From NCBI RefSeq assembly GCF_049847105.1, contig NZ_JBNCNS010000001.1, positions 1,178,001 through 1,242,000 of the forward strand: a DNA stretch of 64,000 nt, in the 5' to 3' direction. The position numbers and the translations under genes are program-made. The first letter of the stretch is position 1; each line of letters starts with the position of its first letter. Positions 16,381-23,713 of this stretch are shown here, piece by piece. The notes beneath the pieces are model-generated. The model was not told where the DNA came from. It saw only the letters and a program-made list of their open reading frames with translations, and did not search any database. The stretch comes from Gordonia sp049847105. Lineage in GTDB: Bacteria > Actinomycetota > Actinomycetes > Mycobacteriales > Mycobacteriaceae.

Positions 16381-17266
16381 GAATCAGCTGCGTGACAGCC
16401 CTCTTGCCCGTGCGATTCGGGTGATAGAAGACCCCGCGTTCGAACCCGTCCACCCAGGGGCGCTGTGAACAGACAGCGTGGGCAGCACCCGATTTCGATG
16501 CGGTGACCAGCACAGCTCCGGTCGACCGCGCGGCGCGGGCGGTGGCCTCGGCCAGCCCGTCGAAAACACGCTTGGTCTCCGCGCGTTCGGAGTAGGTGAG
16601 CGGCAGCTCGGAACACGATGTCGAGGTCGTCCCGATCACCGGCGGGTAGTCGACCAGGACGACCTTGGCATGCGGGGCCCGCGCACGGACGGCATCGACG
16701 GTTCGGGCGATCGTCCGCTCGACCTTGCGGTAGGCGGCCGGGCCCGGCTCGGGCGCGGGGAGGCGCCCTGCGCCGCAGACTCGTCGGGCCACCCCGGCAA
16801 CCGCGGGTTGCACGGCGTTGCCGCAGCTGAGTGAGGTCAATCGGCCGATGTAGTCGAGATCGTTCCCGCCGGTCGTGATGGTCACCAGGGCCGTTTTCGG
16901 GGTGACCGCGGCGACCTGCGGCTCGCTCGTCTTGCCCCGCTGCGCGCGGTCCACGATGTCGACTGTCTTGGCGCCGGAACAGGTCACGTCGATCAGTCGC
17001 ATCCCACGCGCCGATGCCACCTGGTTCGGGTAGTCGTCGGCCGACCGCATACAGGGCGTTCGCGGCGCCGACGACAGTTCCGGACCGGCGGCATAGGAAC
17101 TTCCCAGTGCCACATACGTCTTGGGAATGTGCCCGGAGCCGGCCGCACTCGCCTTCACCGGCGGGCTGACCGTCTCGGTGATCGCGGTGCCGGGGACGAC
17201 GACGGCGGCCACAGCGGCCGCAGACGCGGCGATGGTCGCCGCGCGGGTCACGAGTTCACGCCTCAT
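16364..17266 (-). CDS. Secreted SGNH/GDSL-type lipase or esterase
   Basis: A 300-residue exported hydrolase. A signal peptide occupies about residues 1-42 (MRRELVTRAATIAASAAAVAAVVV). SGNH block I is YVALGSSYAAGPEL with the Ser, block III is TTGGNDLDYIG with Gly and Asn, and block V is DGFERGVFYHPNRTG with Asp and His. Six Cys in the mature part fit the disulfide pattern of mycobacterial and streptomycete SGNH lipases. It probably cleaves acyl esters outside the cell. ATG 17266 is chosen because it begins the signal sequence; the frame continues upstream without signal-like features. Confidence 0.88.
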   Translation of the reverse strand: MRRELVTRAATIAASAAAVAAVVVPGTAITETVSPPVKASAAGSGHIPKTYVALGSSYAAGPELSSAPRTPCMRSADDYPNQVASARGMRLIDVTCSGAKTVDIVDRAQRGKTSEPQVAAVTPKTALVTITTGGNDLDYIGRLTSLSCGNAVQPAVAGVARRVCGAGRLPAPEPGPAAYRKVERTIARTVDAVRARAPHAKVVLVDYPPVIGTTSTSCSELPLTYSERAETKRVFDGLAEATARAARSTGAVLVTASKSGAAHAVCSQRPWVDGFERGVFYHPNRTGKRAVTQLILRALQ

Positions 17267-17348
17267 GACGGACAGTCTCACACAGGGCCGCTCACTTGGC
17301 GCACAGACCCCGCCGAGCATGCCGAAGGCTGTTGTGCGCGCTAGGCGA

Positions 17349-18212
17349 TCAGAAGATCTGCGGCAGATCCGTCGACACCCGATCGGTGAAGGTGGCGGGT
17401 CGCTTCTCCAGGAAGGACGTGACCCCCTCGGCGACGTCAGGCATGGTGCCGCGGAAGTAGATGGCCTTCGAATCGGCCTCGTGGGCCACCCGGGGGCTCG
17501 GCGCACCGGCCATCCGCCACAGCAATTGGCGCGTCAGCGCGACCGACACCGGCGCGGTGCCGGACGTCATCTTCCTCGCCACCCCGATCGCGGTGGCGAG
17601 CACGTCCGCCTTGGGCACCACCTGCTGCACCAGCCCCCGTTCGTGTGCTTCGGCCACCGGCACCATCTGTGCGCCCATCGTCCATTGCAGCGCGGTGGGC
17701 AGTCCCACGAGTCGTGGCAGGAACCAGGTCGAGCACGCCTCCGGGACCAACCCTCGCTGGGCGAACACGAATCCGAACTTGGCATCCTCCGATGCAATCC
17801 GGACGTCGGCGGCCAGCGTCATCGTCACGCCGACGCCCGCGGCCGCGCCGTTGATCGCCATCACGACGGGTTTCAACGACTCGAAGATCCGGAGGGTCAA
17901 TTGTCCGCCCGAATCCGGTGGGATCTCGCCGGGAGCGGGCTCCTCGAGTTCGAACGTCGTGGCTCCTCCACCGAGGTCTGCGCCCGCGCAGAACGCCCGG
18001 CCGTTCCCGGTGATCACGACTGCCCGGATCGAGTCGTCGGCGTCGCACCTGTCCAGCGCGGCTTTGATCTCCTCCCCCATCTGGTAGGTGAAGGCGTTGA
18101 GCCGGTCGGGACGGTTGAGACGGATCACTGCGATCTCGTCGTCGAGCTCCACGGAGATGACAGCCTCCGACTCGGCAGCGGACAAGCCGGAAGAGGTCTG
18201 ATCTGAAGTCAC
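17349..18212 (-). CDS. Crotonase-family protein (enoyl-CoA hydratase/isomerase-like)
   Basis: A 287-residue crotonase. FCAGADLGGG supplies the oxyanion loop. The two catalytic glutamates of classical hydratases are not conserved: the first position is Thr in AAAGVGVTMTLAAD and the second is Phe in FGFVFAQRG. A Glu in RGLVPEACSTWFLPRLVG is present instead, as in several divergent crotonases. A hydratase name is therefore uncertain; isomerase or another acyl-CoA chemistry is possible. It reads from a GTG at 18212, away from the YCII/sigma pair, with 119 bp of divergent promoter region. Confidence 0.85.
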   Translation of the reverse strand: MTSDQTSSGLSAAESEAVISVELDDEIAVIRLNRPDRLNAFTYQMGEEIKAALDRCDADDSIRAVVITGNGRAFCAGADLGGGATTFELEEPAPGEIPPDSGGQLTLRIFESLKPVVMAINGAAAGVGVTMTLAADVRIASEDAKFGFVFAQRGLVPEACSTWFLPRLVGLPTALQWTMGAQMVPVAEAHERGLVQQVVPKADVLATAIGVARKMTSGTAPVSVALTRQLLWRMAGAPSPRVAHEADSKAIYFRGTMPDVAEGVTSFLEKRPATFTDRVSTDLPQIF

Positions 18213-18331
18213 GTTCGCGATACTAACCCTGACGGAAACCTACTCTCAGAACTGTGTCGATCTGTCGCGAGCCCGTTCGACGCATGGATAGAGGGCCTCG
18301 ACCCCGCGGCCCCGCGACGAAAGGCACGACG

Positions 18332-18757
18332 ATGAAGTACATGCTGATCATGCGAGCAACAGAAGAAGCGATCGCCGCCTCTGCAGAGGTCGATTTCACC
18401 GAGATCATCAACGCGATGGGCCGGTACAACGAGGAGATGATCAACGCCGGAGTCCTCGCGGCCGGCGAGGGTCTGAGCGACGCATCCGAAGGCTTCGTCG
18501 TGGCTTTTTCCGACGACGACGAACCGCTGGTCACCGACGGCCCGTACGGCGAGGTCCACGAACTGTTCAACGGATTCTGGATTCTGCAGGTCTCCAGCCG
18601 CGAAGAGGCGCTCGAGTGGGCGAAGAAGGCCCCGCTCGGGACCGGTTCCAAACTGGAGGTCCGGCGCATCAACGACGAGACCGACTTCGCGGAGTTCGCC
18701 GACAACGAGTACGTCCAGAAGGAGAAGGGCTGGCGGGAACAGCTCGCTTCGGAGTGA
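18332..18757 (+). CDS. YCII/DGPF-domain protein
   Basis: A 141-residue protein starting MKYMLIMRATEE, the YCII entry strand. VTDGPYGEVHELFNGFWILQVSS contains the DGPF-type motif (here DGPY). These ferredoxin-fold proteins are genomic partners of ECF42 sigma factors. The ATG at 18332 follows AAAGG by a normal spacing. Its stop overlaps the GTG of the sigma factor (GTGA), so the two are co-translated. Catalytic activity is unproven; it may be an enzyme induced by, or a signal input for, the sigma factor. Confidence 0.87.
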   Translation: MKYMLIMRATEEAIAASAEVDFTEIINAMGRYNEEMINAGVLAAGEGLSDASEGFVVAFSDDDEPLVTDGPYGEVHELFNGFWILQVSSREEALEWAKKAPLGTGSKLEVRRINDETDFAEFADNEYVQKEKGWREQLASE

Positions 18758-19986
18758 GCGACGTCGAGATACGGCGGAGGGTCGACGCGGTCTGGCGTAT
18801 CGAGGGCACCCGGATCGTCGCGACACTCGCCCGCGTCGTCGGTGATGTCGGACTTGCCGAAGACGTGGCGCAAGAAGCGGTCGCCGAGGCGCTGGAGCAG
18901 TGGCCGCAGTCGGGTGTCCCGCGGAATGCGGGCGCTTGGCTGACGGCCGTCGCGAAACGGCGCGCGATCGACGGGTGGCGGCGACAAGAACGTCTCGATC
19001 AGCGATACGAGGTCATCGCACGCGATCTCGGGACGGTCACCGAGGAGGAATGGGAACCGGTCCGCGATGACGTGCTCAAGCTGGTGTTCACCGCATGCCA
19101 CCCCGTACTGGGACGAGAGGCGCAGGTGGCCTTGACGCTACGGGTCGTCGGCGGGCTCAGCACCGAGGAACTCGCTCGGTTGTTCCTGACGTCGGTGCCG
19201 ACGATGCAGCAGCGGATCGTCCGTGCCAAGAAGACACTCTCGGCGGCCCGGGTGCCCTACGAGGTCCCGGAGCCACCGAAGTGGCGAGAACGCCTCTCCG
19301 GTGTGCTCGGGGTGATCTATCTGATCTTCACGGAGGGGTATGCCGCGACTGCGGGTGACACCTGGATGCGTCGCGATCTGGCGCAGGAAGCGGTACGTCT
19401 CGGGCGTGTTCTCGCCGCCCTGGTGCCCCGCGAGCCCGAGGTCCACGGACTGCTCGCGCTGATGGAACTGCAGGCTTCCCGTTTCGCGGCTCGTGTCGCC
19501 GCCGACGGGCGACCGGTACTGCTCGCCGCCCAGGACCGGCGTCGGTGGGATCGGGGGCAGATCGCCCGCGGACTCACCGCACTCGAGCGGTCCGACGCGC
19601 TCGGGCGCGGTCGCGGACCGTATGCCCTGCAGGCGGCAATCGCCGCCTGCCACGCAGGTGCGCCGGACGTCGACGCAACCGATTGGCCCCAGATCGTCGT
19701 GCTCTACGAGGCGCTGGAGCAACTGACCCGGAACCCCGTGGTCACCCTCAACAAGATCGTCGCGATCTCCATGGCCTCGGGCGCCGGCGCGGCGCTGGAG
19801 CTACTCGACGCAGAGGTCGACGAGAGGGCACTTGCCGGATCGCACCTCCTGCCGAGTGTCCGCGGCGAACTGCTCACGCTGCTCGGCCGAACCGACGAGG
19901 CGCGGACCGAGCTCGAACGTGCCCGTGACCTCACCGCCAACGGTGCTCAACGTCGGGTACTCGAGGAGAAGATCGCGGCGTTGTGA
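18754..19986 (+). CDS. ECF sigma factor, ECF42-type with TPR-like C-terminus
   Basis: A 410-residue protein, about twice the usual ECF length. Region 2 is at about residues 10-75 (ARVVGDVGLAEDVAQEAVAEALEQWP...GAWLTAVAKRRAID), and region 4 at about 115-170 (VALTLRVVGGLSTEELARLFLTSVPTMQQRIVRAKK, read in parts). A 240-residue helical, TPR-like extension follows. That layout together with the overlapping YCII gene defines the ECF42 group, which lacks a classical anti-sigma factor; the extension is thought to control activity. It probably transcribes its own YCII gene. No anti-sigma gene is nearby. Confidence 0.88.
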   Translation: MSDVEIRRRVDAVWRIEGTRIVATLARVVGDVGLAEDVAQEAVAEALEQWPQSGVPRNAGAWLTAVAKRRAIDGWRRQERLDQRYEVIARDLGTVTEEEWEPVRDDVLKLVFTACHPVLGREAQVALTLRVVGGLSTEELARLFLTSVPTMQQRIVRAKKTLSAARVPYEVPEPPKWRERLSGVLGVIYLIFTEGYAATAGDTWMRRDLAQEAVRLGRVLAALVPREPEVHGLLALMELQASRFAARVAADGRPVLLAAQDRRRWDRGQIARGLTALERSDALGRGRGPYALQAAIAACHAGAPDVDATDWPQIVVLYEALEQLTRNPVVTLNKIVAISMASGAGAALELLDAEVDERALAGSHLLPSVRGELLTLLGRTDEARTELERARDLTANGAQRRVLEEKIAAL

Positions 19987-20037
19987 GCGACCTTCGGCGC
20001 CGGCCCTTCGTGACGCATCGCTCGTACCTCGCGAGGC

Positions 20038-20140
20038 TCCTCAGGGACCGGTGATGGGCCTGACGCGCCCAGCCCCCGAGGAGCGAGCTTGCGAACGGCC
20101 CCCGACCCCTGAGGAGCGAGCTTGCGAGCGTCTCGAAGGG
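20038..20140. repeat. Dispersed repeat, copy A (two blocks)
   Basis: The 330-bp gap between the sigma factor and clpC is built of repeats. GAGGAGCGAGCTTGCGA occurs at 20078-20094 and 20111-20127. The longer block 20107-20140 (34 bp) is identical to the reverse complement of 51308-51341. A second 13-bp block (20038-20050) matches the reverse complement of 51358-51370. No coding sequence is supported here. Both copies lie just beyond the 3' end of a minus-strand gene (clpC, purB). Confidence 0.75.
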
Positions 20141-20164
20141 CACGCTACGACCCTCGGCTGGCGC

Positions 20165-20238
20165 CTCGCACCTCAGGGAACAAGAACCACGACTCGCACC
20201 TCAGGGAACAAAAACCGCGCAGCGCACCTCAGAGGTCC
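20165..20238. repeat. 28-bp tandem repeat (2 units plus partial third)
   Basis: Units at 20165-20192 and 20193-20220 share CTCGCACCTCAGGGAACA followed by A/G-rich sequence, differing at a few positions near their ends. A third, truncated unit starts at 20221 (AGCGCACCTCAGAGG). The array lies between the dispersed repeat and the clpC terminator. Its period and lack of dyad symmetry argue against a CRISPR. Confidence 0.7.
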
Positions 20239-20257
20239 CAGTAGCAGGGAATGACGA

Positions 20258-20294
20258 ACGGGCCGCCGCGACAATGACTGTCGCGGCGGCCCGT
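20258..20294 (-). terminator. Hairpin terminator downstream of clpC
   Basis: A perfect 16-bp stem (20258-20273 with 20279-20294) encloses the 5-nt loop ATGAC, 22 bp after the clpC stop. The stem is almost all G/C. There is no long T tract, as is usual for actinobacterial hairpin terminators. Confidence 0.8.
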
Positions 20295-20316
20295 CTGTGT
20301 TCGGTTGTGTGAGCGA

Positions 20317-22863
20317 CTAGCTCGACTCGCCGTTGCTGTCGCCGGCCTTGGTCAGCTCGGCAGGTGCGTCGGGCACCTCGCGCGGCTTCTCGGAGCCGGA
20401 GAACACGAACTTGGCGTCCTCGCCGTCGTCTTCGCCGTCCCAGCCCTCGACGTCGACCAGGATGATCTGGCCTGCGCCGATCTCGTTGAACAGGATCTTC
20501 TCCGAGAGCTGGTCCTCGATCTCACGCTGGATGGTCCGACGCAGCGGCCGGGCACCGAGCACCGGATCGAAGCCACGCTTGGCCAACAGCGCCTTTGCCT
20601 GGTCGGTCAGCTCGATCGCCATGTCCTTGGCCTTCAACTGTGTCTCCACACGGTTGATCATCAGATCGACCATCTGGATGATCTCGTCGCGCGTCAACTG
20701 GTGGAAGACGATGACGTCGTCGATACGGTTGAGGAACTCGGGGCGGAAGTGTTTCTTCAGCTCGTCATTGACCTTCTGCTTCATCCGCTCGTACTGCGAG
20801 CCGTCGCTGTTGCCCTGCGTGAAGCCGAGGCCGACCGCCTTGGAGATGTCGCTGGTACCGAGGTTCGAGGTGAAGATCAGCACGGTGTTCTTGAAGTCGA
20901 CCGTGCGTCCCTGACCGTCGGTCAGACGCCCGTCCTCCAACACCTGCAGCAGCGTGTTGTAGATCTCCGAGTGCGCCTTCTCGATCTCGTCGAACAACAC
21001 CACCGAGAACGGCTTGCGGCGCACCTTCTCGGTGAGCTGGCCGCCCTCTTCGTATCCGACGTAGCCGGGAGGGGCACCGAACAGGCGCGACGCGGTGAAC
21101 CGGTCGTGGAACTCGCCCATGTCGATCTGGATGAGAGCATCGTCCTCGCCGAACAGGAAGTTCGCCAGCGCCTTGGACAGCTCGGTCTTACCGACACCGG
21201 ACGGGCCGGCGAAGATGAAGGAGCCGGACGGACGCTTCGGATCCTTCAGACCGGCGCGGGTGCGGCGGATCGCCTTGGAGACGGCCTTGACCGCGTCCTC
21301 CTGGCCGATGATCCGCTTGTGCAGCTCGTCCTCCATGCGGAGCAGACGGGTGGTCTCCTCCTCGGTGAGCTTGAACACCGGGATGCCGGTCCAGTTGCCC
21401 AGGACCTCGGCGATCTGCTCGTCGTCGACCTCCGCCACGACGTCCATGTCGCCGCTGCGCCATTGCTTCTCACGCTCGGCCCGCTCGCCGACCAGCTGCT
21501 TCTCCTTGTCGCGGAGGTTGGCGGCCTTCTCGAAGTCCTGCGCGTCGATCGCGGATTCCTTCTCCTTGCGGGCGTCGGCGATGCGCTCGTCGAACTCGCG
21601 GAGATCTGGCGGCGCGGTCATCCGGCGGATGCGCATGCGCGCGCCCGCCTCGTCGATGAGGTCGATCGCCTTGTCCGGCAGGAACCTGTCGTTGATGTAG
21701 CGGTCGGCCAGCGTCGCCGCCGCGACGAGCGCACCGTCGGTGATGGACACCCGGTGGTGGCTCTCGTAGCGGTCACGCAGACCCTTCAGGATCTCGATCG
21801 TGTGCTCGACCGACGGTTCGCCGACCTGCACCGGCTGGAACCGGCGCTCGAGGGCGGCGTCCTTCTCGATGTACTTGCGGTACTCGTCGAGGGTGGTGGC
21901 ACCGATGGTCTGGAGCTCACCGCGGGCCAGCTTCGGCTTCAGGATCGACGCGGCGTCGATCGCGCCCTCGGCGGCACCCGCACCGACCAGCGTGTGCAGC
22001 TCGTCGATGAACAGGATGATGTCGCCGCGGGTGTTGATCTCTTTGAGCACCTTCTTCAGGCGTTCCTCGAAGTCACCGCGGTAGCGGCTGCCGGCCACCA
22101 ACGACCCGAGGTCGAGGGTGTAGAGCTGCTTGTCCTTGAGCGTCTCCGGCACCTGGCCGTTGACGATGGCCTGCGCGAGCCCCTCGACGACGGCGGTCTT
22201 GCCGACGCCGGGCTCACCGATGAGCACCGGGTTGTTCTTGGTGCGGCGGGACAGCACCTGCATGACCCGCTCGATCTCTTTCTCACGCCCGATGACCGGG
22301 TCGAGTTTGGCCTCGGCGGCCGCGGCGGTCAGGTTTCTACCGAACTGATCGAGGACCAGCGACGTCGACGGTGTGCCCGCCTCGCTGCTGCGTCCGCCGG
22401 TGCCGGCCTCCTGCGGCTCCTTGCCCTGGTAGCCCGAGAGCAGCTGGATGACCTGCTGGCGGACCCGGTTGAGGTCTGCACCCAGCTTGACCAGCACCTG
22501 GGCGGCCACACCCTCGCCCTCGCGGATGAGGCCGAGGAGGATGTGCTCGGTGCCGATGTAATTGTGGCCGAGCTGCAGCGCCTCGCGCAGCGAGAGCTCC
22601 AGGACCTTCTTGGCACGCGGCGTGAACGGGATATGCCCCGAGGGTGCCTGCTGCCCCTGGCCGATGATCTCCTCGACCTGGCTGCGAACACCTTCGAGAG
22701 AGATCCCGAGAGATTCGAGTGCCTTGGCGGCGACACCTTCACCCTCGTGGATGAGACCCAGGAGGATGTGCTCGGTGCCGATGTAGTTGTGGTTGAGCAT
22801 CCGCGCTTCTTCTTGCGCCAGGACGACGACACGACGTGCGCGGTCGGTGAACCGTTCGAACAT
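20317..22863 (-). CDS. clpC: ATP-dependent Clp protease ATP-binding subunit ClpC
   Basis: An 848-residue Hsp100 unfoldase that feeds substrates to ClpP. Order: two Clp_N repeats (about 1-145, each with the segment LGHNYIGTEHILLGLI or its close variant), AAA1 with Walker A GEPGVGKT and Walker B ILFIDELH, a UVR-type middle domain (EKESAIDAQDFEKAANLRDKE), AAA2 with GPSGVGKTEL and VVLFDEIEKAH, then the C-terminal domain. Length and layout match mycobacterial ClpC1. The ATG at 22863 follows GAGGGAG. It is monocistronic, ending in a strong hairpin. Essential proteostasis is expected from the family. Confidence 0.97.
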   Translation of the reverse strand: MFERFTDRARRVVVLAQEEARMLNHNYIGTEHILLGLIHEGEGVAAKALESLGISLEGVRSQVEEIIGQGQQAPSGHIPFTPRAKKVLELSLREALQLGHNYIGTEHILLGLIREGEGVAAQVLVKLGADLNRVRQQVIQLLSGYQGKEPQEAGTGGRSSEAGTPSTSLVLDQFGRNLTAAAAEAKLDPVIGREKEIERVMQVLSRRTKNNPVLIGEPGVGKTAVVEGLAQAIVNGQVPETLKDKQLYTLDLGSLVAGSRYRGDFEERLKKVLKEINTRGDIILFIDELHTLVGAGAAEGAIDAASILKPKLARGELQTIGATTLDEYRKYIEKDAALERRFQPVQVGEPSVEHTIEILKGLRDRYESHHRVSITDGALVAAATLADRYINDRFLPDKAIDLIDEAGARMRIRRMTAPPDLREFDERIADARKEKESAIDAQDFEKAANLRDKEKQLVGERAEREKQWRSGDMDVVAEVDDEQIAEVLGNWTGIPVFKLTEEETTRLLRMEDELHKRIIGQEDAVKAVSKAIRRTRAGLKDPKRPSGSFIFAGPSGVGKTELSKALANFLFGEDDALIQIDMGEFHDRFTASRLFGAPPGYVGYEEGGQLTEKVRRKPFSVVLFDEIEKAHSEIYNTLLQVLEDGRLTDGQGRTVDFKNTVLIFTSNLGTSDISKAVGLGFTQGNSDGSQYERMKQKVNDELKKHFRPEFLNRIDDVIVFHQLTRDEIIQMVDLMINRVETQLKAKDMAIELTDQAKALLAKRGFDPVLGARPLRRTIQREIEDQLSEKILFNEIGAGQIILVDVEGWDGEDDGEDAKFVFSGSEKPREVPDAPAELTKAGDSNGESS

Positions 22864-23042
22864 TGTTCTCCCTCGTTAGCTAGCGCCCCGGCCGTCGGTG
22901 ACAACCACAGCGTCGACAACTGCAGCGGTGTCCGTATACATGACGACCAGCCTGCCTCCACTCTAGTGGTCGCTTGGAGTGCAGCTACCGTTAACGTCGG
23001 TCGTCAACGATATCCGTGATGGTCATGCCGGGGGTCTGCGCA

Positions 23043-23254
23043 CTACAACCGTGCACGTAGGCGCTCTGTTCCATCGACGCTACGCCGAGAGCGAACGGCT
23101 CGTTTCCGGCGCACCGCGATGACGTTTCCGGACGGATCAGCGAACGACGCGATTTCCGGGCCGTTGCCGCCACCTCGCGCGATGCCGCGCGCGGCCTGCT
23201 CGAAGGCGCCGAGCTGCAGCAACTCCGCCCGTTTGCCGATCAGGCGATGAATCT
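23043..23254 (-). pseudogene. C-terminal fragment of a VOC/glyoxalase-like gene
   Basis: The frame ending at 23043 encodes PEIASFADPSGNVIAVRR, which matches the last strand of glyoxalase/VOC domains (SFADPxGNVIAV). About 45 residues before it are weakly VOC-like. Further upstream the same frame runs out of frame through the DUF4267-like gene and makes no sense as VOC protein, so the N-terminal part is lost. It is best read as a remnant; a chance similarity is possible given its length. Confidence 0.4.
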
Positions 23255-23593
23255 TCAGGCCGCCATCCAGAGCCAGACCAAGGCTGCCAGGTTGGCGGCC
23301 GCCGTGACGGCCGGGCCGATGGTCTTGAAGCGGTCGTGGATCACGCCGCCGATCACGGCGTCCACAGCCTGGACGGTCACCATCGCGACGGCGACCGCCA
23401 CCAAGAACGGCGTTGAGCCGGCAAAGAGCGCAGCCAACGCCACGGCAGCCAGCGCCAAGCTCCGCGCGCACGCATACATCGAGGGTGCGCGCTCAGCCGC
23501 CTCGGACGAAGTCAGACCGGCGACCGAGTAGCCGAGGCTGACGGCGGCACTGATCGCAGTAACTGCGGCACAGATCCAGAACGCGAGCGACAT
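23255..23593 (-). CDS. Small membrane protein, DUF4267-like
   Basis: A 112-residue protein with four predicted membrane helices (AFWICAAVTAISAAVSLGYSV, SLALAAVALAALF, PFLVAVAVAMVTVQAV, IGPAVTAAANLAALVWLWMAA, read in parts). The MYACARSL stretch and the aspartate in QAVDAVIGG resemble DUF4267 proteins. The function is unknown. ATG 23593 is taken because upstream sequence in the frame is not membrane-like. It is divergent from the BCCT transporter by 120 bp. Confidence 0.65.
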   Translation of the reverse strand: MSLAFWICAAVTAISAAVSLGYSVAGLTSSEAAERAPSMYACARSLALAAVALAALFAGSTPFLVAVAVAMVTVQAVDAVIGGVIHDRFKTIGPAVTAAANLAALVWLWMAA

Positions 23594-23713
23594 GGCCAAA
23601 GGGTAGCGACGGGCGGACGGCAGAGTCATCGTCCACCAACGGGCGGACGGCGAGGTCATCGTCGCCCACAGCATCCGGCGAAAATTCGGACATCGCCGGG
23701 TAGCCTCCGTCAC

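Noticed and set aside
20165..20238. Tandem repeats considered as a CRISPR array
   Set aside because: Units are directly adjacent with no unique spacers, and no cas genes are nearby.
20305..23019. A 904-codon open frame on the + strand opposite clpC
   Set aside because: It lies wholly antisense to a textbook ClpC and has no recognisable domain; long antisense frames are expected in high-GC DNA.
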